Below are positions 38,208 through 45,321 of a stretch of 64,000 bases of DNA, in pieces. Under the pieces are notes generated by a model that was not told the DNA's origin, made no database searches, and saw only the letters and a program-made list of their open reading frames with translations. Source of the stretch: CAWBXL01 sp963837365 (lineage in GTDB: Bacteria; Acidobacteriota; Terriglobia; Terriglobales; Acidobacteriaceae); assembly GCA_963837365.1 (NCBI GenBank), contig CAWIMW010000001.1, positions 620,001 to 684,000 of the forward strand, read 5' to 3'. The number at the start of each line of letters is the position of its first letter. Within the stretch, counting starts at the first letter, position 1. Position numbers and translations under genes: made by a program.

Positions 38208-40019
38208 TCACCCTAGCGAACGAAGTTGTCTATCTAGCACTTGTAAATCCCGCTCATAAAAGTCGCTTCCATTATGAATGGAGAGACCCTGTTGCACATC
38301 CTTTCGAGCCCTTGGATGGTTCTTCGCTCGAAAATATGCGCGAGCAAACTCTAGAAGCATCTTCTGGGTAACGGTTCGCGCTAACTGCTTGTTCCCTGCG
38401 GATAAGGCAAGCTTTTCCGCTTCTTTGTAGAACTGTCGACCAAGCTCCAACTCGCCCTCCACAATATGCAAGAGCCCCCAAGTCGCGGTTAGGGCAACTT
38501 CAATGGATGAGTCTTTATTCGAATCTTCAGTTAAGTCAAAAGATTCAAGGACTGGCCGTGCCGCTTTTGCATCGCCCATCATGAGATATGCATAAGCAAG
38601 GTTATTGACGACACCAGAATCTTTACCGAACTTCTTGTAGCCTTCCCGCAATACTTCAAGGGCAGGACCATAGTCGCCCTTTACGTCGACAAGGATTCTC
38701 CCTAAATCTGCGTAAAGTTCTGCCCCCGCATTCCCAGACGCAATAAAAGGTTCGAATTGCTTAATGGCCTCATCATACAAGCCGCATCGCGTCAAAGCGC
38801 TGGCGGTCAAGAGAACGGTGGTTTGGTTATCAGGGAATCGTTTACGGCAACGTTCGAGGATTGCGATTGCCTCACTGAACTCGCCTGTCTGGATATAAAC
38901 CCTAGCTAGATTTTGGTAGGGAATTGGATCATGGTTCGGCGCAAGAGCCAGTGACTTCACCAACCAGGGACGTGCTTGGGCCTTATCATCGTCGTTGAGG
39001 AAGAAAGCGCCGATGTTATTTGAGAGGCGAGCCTTAAGTTCGAGATCCTCGCTCCCGCTTGTCTCAACTTCCGTGAAAACGTGGATAAGTTGAGCGATAG
39101 CAGAGCGGTACTGCTTTCGACCAGCATATGCTCTTGCCAGCAACTGTCTAGACTCGTGGTCATCCGGTACCTTTTCCAGATGATCCACAAGCAACTCCGT
39201 CGCTTCTTCTGTTAAACCGAGATCCAGCAGGACTTTCGCAAGTCCACGGACTGCGTTGTGAGAGGAGGGAGACAATGATAATGCAGTCTTGAACGCAACC
39301 GCTGCCCGACGAAAGTCGCCGTTCAAAGCATAAGCGGCACCCAGTCCTTCATAGACAAAGGGTGCTCTCACTTCATCGCGAGCCACAGACCTAAGCAGTG
39401 ATATGGCTTCACGGCTCTTACCGAGCTTCAACCGAACAATCGCCAAGTTGTACCTAGCCGTTACGGCTCTGTGCCCCATTTGAATGGCATCTTTGAGCAA
39501 ACGCTCAGCATCCACCCAGTCATGGCGCTTCATAGCAATGTGAGCAAGACTCACAAGTGGGGTGGGGTTTCTCGGATAGTGGTGCTGAATTTCTTCATAA
39601 ATGCGTTCAGCCTTCTCGAAGTTGCCTGCCTCAACCTCAATCCGTGCGAGACTAGTCGCAGCTATGTAGTAGGTTGGTGTAATCTTTAGCGCGGTTTCAA
39701 ACTCCGCCCTGGCCGCTTCGACCTGACTAGCATTCAAAAGCGCAATCCCAAGATTCGTGTGAGTCCGGGCGCTATTTGGCCTGCGTTCAACCTCGCGCCT
39801 GGAACGGCCGATCATTCGGGAACCGAGGGTCTCGTTGTCTTTGGAGTCGGGGTCTCTAAACTCCCCTAAGGAATTCAGATCCACACCACCAGTCCCTTTA
39901 GTCAAAGAAAACGTTGAGCTGGCCGCAAGAGGGTTGACCCGAGGAGCTCCAACGGTAAACTGAGGATCTGGTTCCGATTGTTGGATTTCCCTTGCAGTTT
40001 TCTCCGATGCAAGAATCAT
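38208..40019 (-). CDS. TPR-repeat protein of kinase operon
   Basis: 603 residues, no signal peptide. The first ~80 residues are Ser/Thr-rich and unstructured (TFSLTKGTGGVDLNSLGEFR), a plausible kinase target. From ~84 onward come about 14 tetratricopeptide-like helical pairs (ARTHTNLGIALLNASQVEAA, AEAERIYEE-type units, PYQNLARVYIQTGEFSEAIA, VVNNLAYAYLMMGDAKAARP). It starts within the kinase gene's stop (four-base ATGA overlap), so the two proteins are made together. TPR arrays bind partner proteins; here it is likely scaffold, substrate or sensor for the kinase. Codon use looks more AT-rich than in flanking genes. Confidence 0.88.
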   Translation of the reverse strand: MILASEKTAREIQQSEPDPQFTVGAPRVNPLAASSTFSLTKGTGGVDLNSLGEFRDPDSKDNETLGSRMIGRSRREVERRPNSARTHTNLGIALLNASQVEAARAEFETALKITPTYYIAATSLARIEVEAGNFEKAERIYEEIQHHYPRNPTPLVSLAHIAMKRHDWVDAERLLKDAIQMGHRAVTARYNLAIVRLKLGKSREAISLLRSVARDEVRAPFVYEGLGAAYALNGDFRRAAVAFKTALSLSPSSHNAVRGLAKVLLDLGLTEEATELLVDHLEKVPDDHESRQLLARAYAGRKQYRSAIAQLIHVFTEVETSGSEDLELKARLSNNIGAFFLNDDDKAQARPWLVKSLALAPNHDPIPYQNLARVYIQTGEFSEAIAILERCRKRFPDNQTTVLLTASALTRCGLYDEAIKQFEPFIASGNAGAELYADLGRILVDVKGDYGPALEVLREGYKKFGKDSGVVNNLAYAYLMMGDAKAARPVLESFDLTEDSNKDSSIEVALTATWGLLHIVEGELELGRQFYKEAEKLALSAGNKQLARTVTQKMLLEFARAYFRAKNHPRARKDVQQGLSIHNGSDFYERDLQVLDRQLRSLG

Positions 40020-41140
40020 TTCAAATTCCCCTTCACTGACAGGCTCGTTGCCCGCCTTTGCTGACGCTCAATAGCGGCCTCGTGTTCTTTTTCGCGCCGT
40101 TGCCGCCATTGTTTAATTTTCTGTTCGTTGTTGAGAATAAGAATTGCACGACTAATCCTTAAGAACACCATCCCAAAGTCCCGGGTTCTTTGTCGGTAAT
40201 CCAGTGCCGACATCGACCTGTACAATTCGTCAACCACGGGGACTATGCAAGCAGGCACCGTTGGTGAAAACGCAGCAATGGTCGGCAGTACTCGTGAATT
40301 AGCAATGCCTCCAACGAACTGATCATATATTCTCTTCCGGTCACCACGGCGGATCGACGCCATTGCTTGCACGAGATCCTCCTGAAATGCCTGGTCGAAC
40401 AGCTGAACCCCAAGAGGAACACCTGAAAACATTTCGAACAAACTAGCACCTAGTGAAAATATGTCAGCGCCGAAACCAAATCTCGGGTCATCGTCGTGCA
40501 GAGAGGCCAGTATTTCTGGTGCCGCGTAGCCGAGATCACCGGGTGGGAATCCAGCATAGTCTTTAATTAAACCACCGGCCCCATCACCGACTAGCCGAGC
40601 GGTACCGAAGTCAGAAAGTTTGACATTTCCATCTGCCATCACCAGAAAATTCGCCGGTTTAACGTCACGATGCACTATGCTTAAATTGTGGACTCGCTGC
40701 ACGGCCCTGCACATAGCTCTAAATTGCAGAAGAATCTCTCGTGTGCTCATCTGTCCGGCCTCAATAACAGATCCGAGATCACTAGTGGCTAGTTCAAGGA
40801 CGTAATATTCGAATCGTATTGGGAATCCGTGTGGCTGAAGAACACAAGAAAACTCTGCTCGGGGCGCAACGAGTTGAATAATGTCCTTCTGGCCTACGAC
40901 CCGAGCTAGTACTTCAGGCTCACGTTTAAAACATCGCATTCGATACTCTTCGCGTTCGAAGGGATGCAGGAACTTAAGCGCGACTTTTCTGTTCTCCTTC
41001 TTATCGTCTGCTTCTAGGATCAATGAGAAAGAACCACTACCCCCATTCAACCCTAATCGGCGAGCGTTCACGAAACGTCCCCCTATGTCCCCTTGTGCCT
41101 CGATCATTTCGAGAAGCTTCTGGGTTTGGGGGTCGATCAT
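40016..41140 (-). CDS. Cytoplasmic Ser/Thr protein kinase
   Basis: 374 residues from ATG 41140, which overlaps the regulator's TGA by one base (a GTG three bases upstream is also possible). It is a complete eukaryotic-like kinase: Gly-rich loop GGSGSFS (~33-39), ATP Lys56 in KVALKFL, catalytic loop HRDVKPANF (Asp159), DFG at 177-179 and APE as YAAPEILAS. After the kinase lobe comes a ~100-residue helical tail ending in a charged coiled coil (KIKQWRQRREKEHEAAIERQ). No membrane span, unlike PknB-type sensor kinases. Partner genes: XRE regulator upstream, TPR protein downstream. Confidence 0.93.
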   Translation of the reverse strand: MIDPQTQKLLEMIEAQGDIGGRFVNARRLGLNGGSGSFSLILEADDKKENRKVALKFLHPFEREEYRMRCFKREPEVLARVVGQKDIIQLVAPRAEFSCVLQPHGFPIRFEYYVLELATSDLGSVIEAGQMSTREILLQFRAMCRAVQRVHNLSIVHRDVKPANFLVMADGNVKLSDFGTARLVGDGAGGLIKDYAGFPPGDLGYAAPEILASLHDDDPRFGFGADIFSLGASLFEMFSGVPLGVQLFDQAFQEDLVQAMASIRRGDRKRIYDQFVGGIANSRVLPTIAAFSPTVPACIVPVVDELYRSMSALDYRQRTRDFGMVFLRISRAILILNNEQKIKQWRQRREKEHEAAIERQQRRATSLSVKGNLK

Positions 41141-41427
41141 CACTTGACTCGCCCAAATCGTTCTTTGAGGAATTGAATGGCTTGGTCTGGATTTTCCCGG
41201 AGAATATCGAGCACGTCCGGAGGAACCTTCCCCGCCGACAATAGGAGGCGGTCGCGATCATATCTGAAATACTTAGCAATCCTACGAACTAGTTCTTCGG
41301 ACGGTCCGACTTCATCATTCTCTAGCTTGCTTAGATAGCTGTAACTGACGCCGAGTCTTGGCGCTAGACCCTTAATTCCGATCCGACTTTCAGTACGAAG
41401 CTGCCTGAGGACAGTACCGAATTTCAT
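41140..41427 (-). CDS. XRE-family helix-turn-helix regulator
   Basis: 95 residues: a Cro/C1-type HTH (VLRQLRTESRIGIKGLAPRL, VSYSYLSKLENDEVGPSEEL) followed by a short helical C-terminus (LLSAGKVPPDVLDILRENPD, QAIQFLKERFG) of a type found in regulators next to metallopeptidase or toxin genes. First gene of a three-gene unit with kinase and TPR genes. Two identical palindromes flank its promoter, so it very probably represses its own operon. Confidence 0.9.
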   Translation of the reverse strand: MKFGTVLRQLRTESRIGIKGLAPRLGVSYSYLSKLENDEVGPSEELVRRIAKYFRYDRDRLLLSAGKVPPDVLDILRENPDQAIQFLKERFGRVK

Positions 41428-41450
41428 TGCTGCGGCCCCCTGGTTCTATA

Positions 41451-41472
41451 GGGTTGACATTACTATCAACCC
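41451..41472. promoter_or_regulatory. Operator 1 of the XRE-kinase-TPR operon
   Basis: Perfect palindrome GGGTTGA-N8-TCAACCC located at and just downstream of the expected transcription start (near 41471 on the minus strand). Identical arms and spacing to operator 2. Confidence 0.85.
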
Positions 41473-41477
41473 ACCTC

Positions 41478-41506
41478 ATCTTAAGACGGGTTGATACCAT
41501 TGTCAA
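41478..41506 (-). promoter_or_regulatory. Sigma-70 promoter of the XRE-kinase-TPR operon
   Basis: On the minus strand TTGACA (41506-41501), a 17-base spacer and TAAGAT (41483-41478), close to consensus. About 50 bases of leader precede the XRE start codon. Confidence 0.85.
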
Positions 41507-41509
41507 CCC
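41488..41509. promoter_or_regulatory. Operator 2 of the XRE-kinase-TPR operon
   Basis: Second perfect GGGTTGA-N8-TCAACCC palindrome; it covers the -35 box and most of the spacer. Its centre is 37 bases from that of operator 1. Binding here would block RNA polymerase. Confidence 0.85.
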
Positions 41510-41679
41510 TAAAGGGTGTCGTTAAACCTCAATAAGAATGAGGGCTCCAGCCCCTGAGGACGCGGATCAAACCCAGCGGCTAAAGCCGGATCGTGTGGGC
41601 CTTTGCGGCAGGGCTGAAGCCTCTGTCCTGATACGAACCTTGATCGGCCCTTCGAAAATGGGACAATTGATCTACTCAC

Positions 41680-42082
41680 TCAACCTTGCCGTCCCCGCAT
41701 CCTCAAATACTCTCCCGGCAGCACAATCCTCACGCCCGCGATCTTCTTCCCGAAGTACCGTCCAAAATCCCGCACATCGCCGGTCAGCAAATGAGTTGCC
41801 CTGGCCTCGATGGCAGCCAGCAGAATGGGGACGTCCTTTTCAGGAAGAACAATCCCGCGCGGCAGTTCGCGAGGAGGAGCTTCAAAGAACTCCAACTTCT
41901 GCGCAAAGAGCGGTCAGCCGCCTGCGCTGGTCATCATTGTCAAGATTGAGATCGGCTTCCGCCAGCGCATAGCGCGAGCTGCACAGGACCACATCCTTGA
42001 GTTTCCAGATTCGCAGCAGGCCCGCTTCCGCTTGGTAGGCGGCGGAGAACAGAACGTTGGCGTCGAGAAACAGCCGATCCAT
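41680..42082 (-). pseudogene. PIN-domain (VapC-like) toxin split at a CTT-TGA site
   Basis: The first frame (start ATG 42082) gives MDRLFLDANVLFSAAYQAEA, the PIN N-terminus with its first acidic residue, through LTALCAEVGVL and then TGA at 41884-41882. A +1 shift continues as EAPPRELPRGIVLPEKDVPI and ATHLLTGDVRDFGRYFGKKI to 41680; together ~133 residues, the family size, with the GDxxDF acidic pair in the second part. The shift point reads GGAG TT CTT TGA A, very like the prfB signal. Either one extra T broke a ribonuclease toxin or translation is recoded. The antitoxin gene abuts it. Confidence 0.85.
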
Positions 42083-42367
42083 CTAGCGAGGCCGCCGGTG
42101 GCGCACCTTGTCTGGATCAATCCCCAGTTTGCGGACTGATTTTCGCGCCCGGCCATAGTCGGCCTCGTCCACCGCATTCGAGAGCAAAAACTCGGCCTTG
42201 CGCTCGGGCGTGTACCGCTCCACCGGAACGATCACGGCAGGGCGGATCAGGATGCCCCCATCCCGCTCCTCGGCCACCACCATGCTGCCTTCTTCGATCC
42301 CGAAGCGTTTGCGCAGCTTGGCGGGAACGATGATGGCGCCGCGCTTGCCGACTTTGGCTGCTTCCAT
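42083..42367 (-). CDS. AbrB/MazE-type antitoxin
   Basis: 94 residues from ATG 42367. The N-terminal swapped-hairpin AbrB DNA-binding domain is clear: KVGKRGAIIVPAKLRKRFGI, EGSMVVAEERDGGILIRPAV. The C-terminal half (ERYTPERKAEFLLSNAVDEA) would bind and inhibit the PIN toxin encoded immediately downstream, whose ATG touches this gene's TAG. A longer frame to 42403 crosses the operator and is rejected. The start lies seven bases after TATAAT with no ribosome binding site, so the message is probably leaderless. Confidence 0.88.
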   Translation of the reverse strand: MEAAKVGKRGAIIVPAKLRKRFGIEEGSMVVAEERDGGILIRPAVIVPVERYTPERKAEFLLSNAVDEADYGRARKSVRKLGIDPDKVRHRRPR

Positions 42368-42374
42368 ATGCCTG

Positions 42375-42406
42375 ATTATACAGATTGCCTGAAATTCAGG
42401 CAATCT
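42375..42406 (-). promoter_or_regulatory. Promoter and palindromic operator of the toxin-antitoxin pair
   Basis: On the minus strand TTGCCT (42403-42398), 17 bases, then TATAAT (42380-42375). A perfect inverted repeat (arms AGATTGCCTGA 42382-42392 and TCAGGCAATCT 42396-42406, loop AAT) covers the -35 and the spacer, as expected for autorepression by the antitoxin. Confidence 0.85.
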
Positions 42407-42561
42407 ATTCTCGGGACATAAACCAAACCCCTGCTTCCCCCGCCCGCTTGACTCCGCGGCCCTACAAGCCCATACTCCGTCAGCCTGCCCAATTCAAGCC
42501 AACCTCGATCTCGTACTCTGACCGAGATAACACGTATCCCCAAGTTTCAAGAGAGGAAACT

Positions 42562-43017
42562 ATGAACAAGAAGCGCATTTTTTTGCCGTTATTGATTGTT
42601 TGTACCATGCTGCTGGGTTTGTCACTCTATGCCCAGATGAACCGTCCCTACCACAACAGTTCGGTATGGCAGGTCTCGTTTATCCAGGTGAAGCCGGGCA
42701 TGGATGTTGCCTACCTGAACTATCTGACTGCGGATTGGAAAAAGGAGCAGGAAGCCCTGAAAGGCGCAGGGATCACCCTTTCCTACAAAGTACTAACCAC
42801 CGAAGGCCACAGCGCGACCGACTGGAACCTGATGTTAATGACCGAATACAAAGATATGGCAACGCTTGAAGCCAGCGAGAAGAAGGCGGACGCTCTGGGT
42901 CAAAAGCTGTTCGGCACCGACGAGAAACAACAGCAGGGCTACAAAGATCGCCTGGCGATCCGCGAAGTCCTGGGTACTCGGGTGGCACGCGAAGTGATTT
43001 TGACGCCGGATATGTAG
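42562..43017 (+). CDS. Small secreted protein, unknown function
   Basis: 151 residues from ATG 42562 (GAGAGGAAAC upstream). A signal peptide (IFLPLLIVCTMLLGLSLYAQ) is followed by one compact domain, WQVSFIQVKPGMDVAYLNYL and WNLMLMTEYKDMATLEASEK, resembling a single ferredoxin-like ABM-type unit. It looks like a shorter relative in fold of the 34091 protein. No catalytic residues recognised. Confidence 0.8.
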   Translation: MNKKRIFLPLLIVCTMLLGLSLYAQMNRPYHNSSVWQVSFIQVKPGMDVAYLNYLTADWKKEQEALKGAGITLSYKVLTTEGHSATDWNLMLMTEYKDMATLEASEKKADALGQKLFGTDEKQQQGYKDRLAIREVLGTRVAREVILTPDM

Positions 43018-43176
43018 TTGTTGACGAGGAAGGGGTGCCCCGTCCAAGCTCTGCACGGGCAGGGCATCCTTGGTTCGGCGAGAAGACCCTCACGGATACG
43101 CAAGTCTCCCCAGATAGTCCACCAATCCAGACCTGCGACGACTTGAGCCTTTGTGATAGGGTGTTTTTCTCCAGGT

Positions 43177-43533
43177 ATGCCCAAGCGCCCACTCTCGGTC
43201 ACGATCATCGCTTGCCTGTTCGCAGCCGCCGGCCTGATGGGAATTGTCTACCACCTCAAGGAATTCAAGCCGCAACATCCGTTCCAATACGAAATCGTAT
43301 GGATCACCCTTGTCCGCCTGCTGGCGGTCGTTGCCGGAGTGTACATGCTCCTCGGCAAGAACTGGGCGCGCTGGCTTGCGCTGGCCTGGATCGCATTTCA
43401 CATGGTGGTCAGCGCGTTCCATTCGCTGCCGGAACTCGCCATGCATGCCCTATTCCTGGCGGTGTTCGCATACTTTCTTCTGCGTCCTGCGGCCTCGGAG
43501 TTTTTTCGCGGAGAGACCAGGGCGAAGGTCTGA
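43177..43533 (+). CDS. Small multi-pass membrane protein
   Basis: 118 residues from ATG 43177. Three to four hydrophobic segments (LSVTIIACLFAAAGLMGIVY, ITLVRLLAVVAGVYMLLGKN, WLALAWIAFHMVVSAFHSLP, ALFLAVFAYFLLRPAASEFF). The family is common in soil bacteria and uncharacterised. A GTG at 43153 would add eight residues but those are not hydrophobic or conserved-looking. No operon partner. Confidence 0.75.
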   Translation: MPKRPLSVTIIACLFAAAGLMGIVYHLKEFKPQHPFQYEIVWITLVRLLAVVAGVYMLLGKNWARWLALAWIAFHMVVSAFHSLPELAMHALFLAVFAYFLLRPAASEFFRGETRAKV

Positions 43534-43545
43534 ACTCGAAAAACT

Positions 43546-43614
43546 TGGAGAGATCCTTCAACTCCCCGTGATGTTCGCTTTGCGAACTTCATGCTACGCT
43601 CGGGGTGACAATAC
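43546..43614 (-). repeat. Intergenic palindromic-type repeat, divergent copy
   Basis: Read leftward it starts TTGTCACCCCGAGCGTAG and contains GAAGGATCTC, the same layout (TTGTCA-x-CCGA ... GGA-ATCT) as the repeats at 4869 and 11531 but much diverged. It also holds the internal inverted pair TTCGC/GCGAA. Confidence 0.5.
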
Positions 43615-43637
43615 GAGCTATGGTGGCGAGTAGTACT

Positions 43638-44159
43638 ATGCCTTCTCCACTGAACCTTCAAGACACGATCCTGCCCGCGTGGAAGACCAACAACCGCATC
43701 ACGATCTACCTGGTCGAGCGCTTACCCGTCGAACTCTTGGATGCCGCGGTACCTGGTGCCCCGCGCCGCACCGTCCGCATGATTGCCGGGCACATCCACA
43801 ATGCGCGGTGTATGTGGATCAAGACGCTTGGCAAAGAGCACGGCATCGCCGTGCCGCGCAGCGTCGATCGGCGCAAGGTGAAACCTAAGGACCTTATTCC
43901 CGCGATGCAGCGCAGCGGCGCGGGCATTTTGAGCGTACTAAAGTTGGGTTGTGATCACGGGGGAAGCATTCCCCTTACTCGGTCCTATGTGTGGCGAAAC
44001 CTTCCGCTCGACGTTGGGCACGTTCTCAGCTATTTCGTCGCGCACGAAGGCCATCACCGGGGGCAGATTGTGATGCTAGCCCGCCAAATGGGACACCGCC
44101 TGCCGGCGGAGGTGACCGGCGGCCTTTGGCAGTGGTCGAAGCGGGCGCGGGAAGCTTAG
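43638..44159 (+). CDS. DinB-fold protein
   Basis: 173 residues from ATG 43638 (an upstream GTG frame crosses the repeat and is not used). The four-helix-bundle DinB family is indicated by RRTVRMIAGHIHNARCMWIK and LSYFVAHEGHHRGQIVMLAR, which supply three His ligands for a metal. Members include thiol-dependent S-transferases and DNA-damage-induced proteins of unknown role; no specific function can be claimed. Convergent with the LamG lipoprotein gene. Confidence 0.85.
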   Translation: MPSPLNLQDTILPAWKTNNRITIYLVERLPVELLDAAVPGAPRRTVRMIAGHIHNARCMWIKTLGKEHGIAVPRSVDRRKVKPKDLIPAMQRSGAGILSVLKLGCDHGGSIPLTRSYVWRNLPLDVGHVLSYFVAHEGHHRGQIVMLARQMGHRLPAEVTGGLWQWSKRAREA

Positions 44160-44198
44160 AACAAAAAAAACAGAAGGGCGGCTCTAAAGGCCGCCCTC
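44160..44198 (-). terminator. Rho-independent terminator of the LamG gene
   Basis: GGGCGGC (44176-44182) pairs with GCCGCCC (44190-44196); on the minus strand the stem is followed by a run of eight T (44170-44163). It lies between two convergent genes. Confidence 0.85.
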
Positions 44199-44238
44199 GA
44201 AGTTCCAATCTAAACCCAAGCGCCCAGGTTCGACGCTC

Positions 44239-45036
44239 CTAACACTTACCATTTACACCTGCGGCAAAAATTCCGGAGATTTCCGTAGCGCTGAGAGCGC
44301 GGCTATAAAACGAGAGTTCGTCCAGACTTCCATCGAAGAATGAATCTGGAGCGGTACTGGCCCCGGGAGTCCGGCCGCCAATTTGGAATTCAGCGGTGCT
44401 GGTAATGTCCGTGATCGTGGTCGGTGTAGTTGCCGAGGAGACCCCATCCACATAGGCGATGAGATTGCCCCCGCTGCGTACGAAGGCGTAGTGATGCCAC
44501 ATGCCGTCGTTGATGGGAGGTGTATCCACAACCGACGCCGAAGACGAGTCGGCAATCCGAAACCGCAGTTGATGATTGACCGTGGGCTGGTAAAGAACCC
44601 GGAACCCCTGGGCTTGGCCAAGCCCCGCGTCACCTGCGATCAATTCACCGAGCCCACTGCTAAGGTCTGAAGAAGTTTTCAACCAGAACTCGAGAGTAAA
44701 GTCGGATGCGGCGATGTCAAGCGTGGTGCCGGTTACGGATCCCACGTTGATCAACGCAGTTCCGTCAAAGACAAACCCCTGGCCTACTTCCGCATTTGCA
44801 AAGGTGACGTTTCCGGTGATGGTGCCGTTGTGGCTACCTAGCGTATCCTGAGCGTTTGCTTGGCCTTTCCACCAGCTAACCAGTCCGGCGGGCCGGGCAA
44901 CGCACAGCGGCGTAGGCAGAGGTGCGGGCTGAGGTGCGGGCTTGCTATCTCCGCAACCCGACACTGCAAGAAAAGCTGCAAAAACTATCAGGCATAGCCA
45001 GCGTTTGTTCTCTACTCGAATCCTCGGTGAAGTCAT
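44239..45036 (-). CDS. LamG-domain lipoprotein
   Basis: 265 residues. A signal sequence with lipobox (VFAAFLAVSGC) predicts a lipid-anchored Cys near residue 28, followed by a Pro-rich linker (PAPQPAPLPTPL). The rest is one concanavalin A-like LamG/laminin G jelly roll: GLVSWWKGQANAQDTLGSHN, FTLEFWLKTSSD, NDGMWHHYAFVRSGGNLIAY and GSLDELSFYSRALSATEISG. Such domains bind sugars or surface ligands. GAGGTGG precedes the start. Monocistronic with its own terminator. Confidence 0.9.
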   Translation of the reverse strand: MTSPRIRVENKRWLCLIVFAAFLAVSGCGDSKPAPQPAPLPTPLCVARPAGLVSWWKGQANAQDTLGSHNGTITGNVTFANAEVGQGFVFDGTALINVGSVTGTTLDIAASDFTLEFWLKTSSDLSSGLGELIAGDAGLGQAQGFRVLYQPTVNHQLRFRIADSSSASVVDTPPINDGMWHHYAFVRSGGNLIAYVDGVSSATTPTTITDITSTAEFQIGGRTPGASTAPDSFFDGSLDELSFYSRALSATEISGIFAAGVNGKC

Positions 45037-45321
45037 TTTCTGCCACCTCTATTTCATTTCTTGCTACGTTAGAATCGAGCGTATCACGTTGCCGCGCCTA
45101 CTCCAGAGCGCAGTGGTGGAGGAACATAGTTGATAAAGTGGGACAAAATCTACGTCCGCCATCGAAATCTCACCGAAGAAGACCGCCTAAAGTTCTCCCC
45201 TCGCTTGCAATTAAGTTCTTATCCGGGTATTTGAAGTCTATACTCCGCTCTGAACGGTCCCCTGCGCTGACCAGACTCTGACTTCCCGCAAAGCCACACG
45301 ACACGCTAGACTGCTGAGGAC

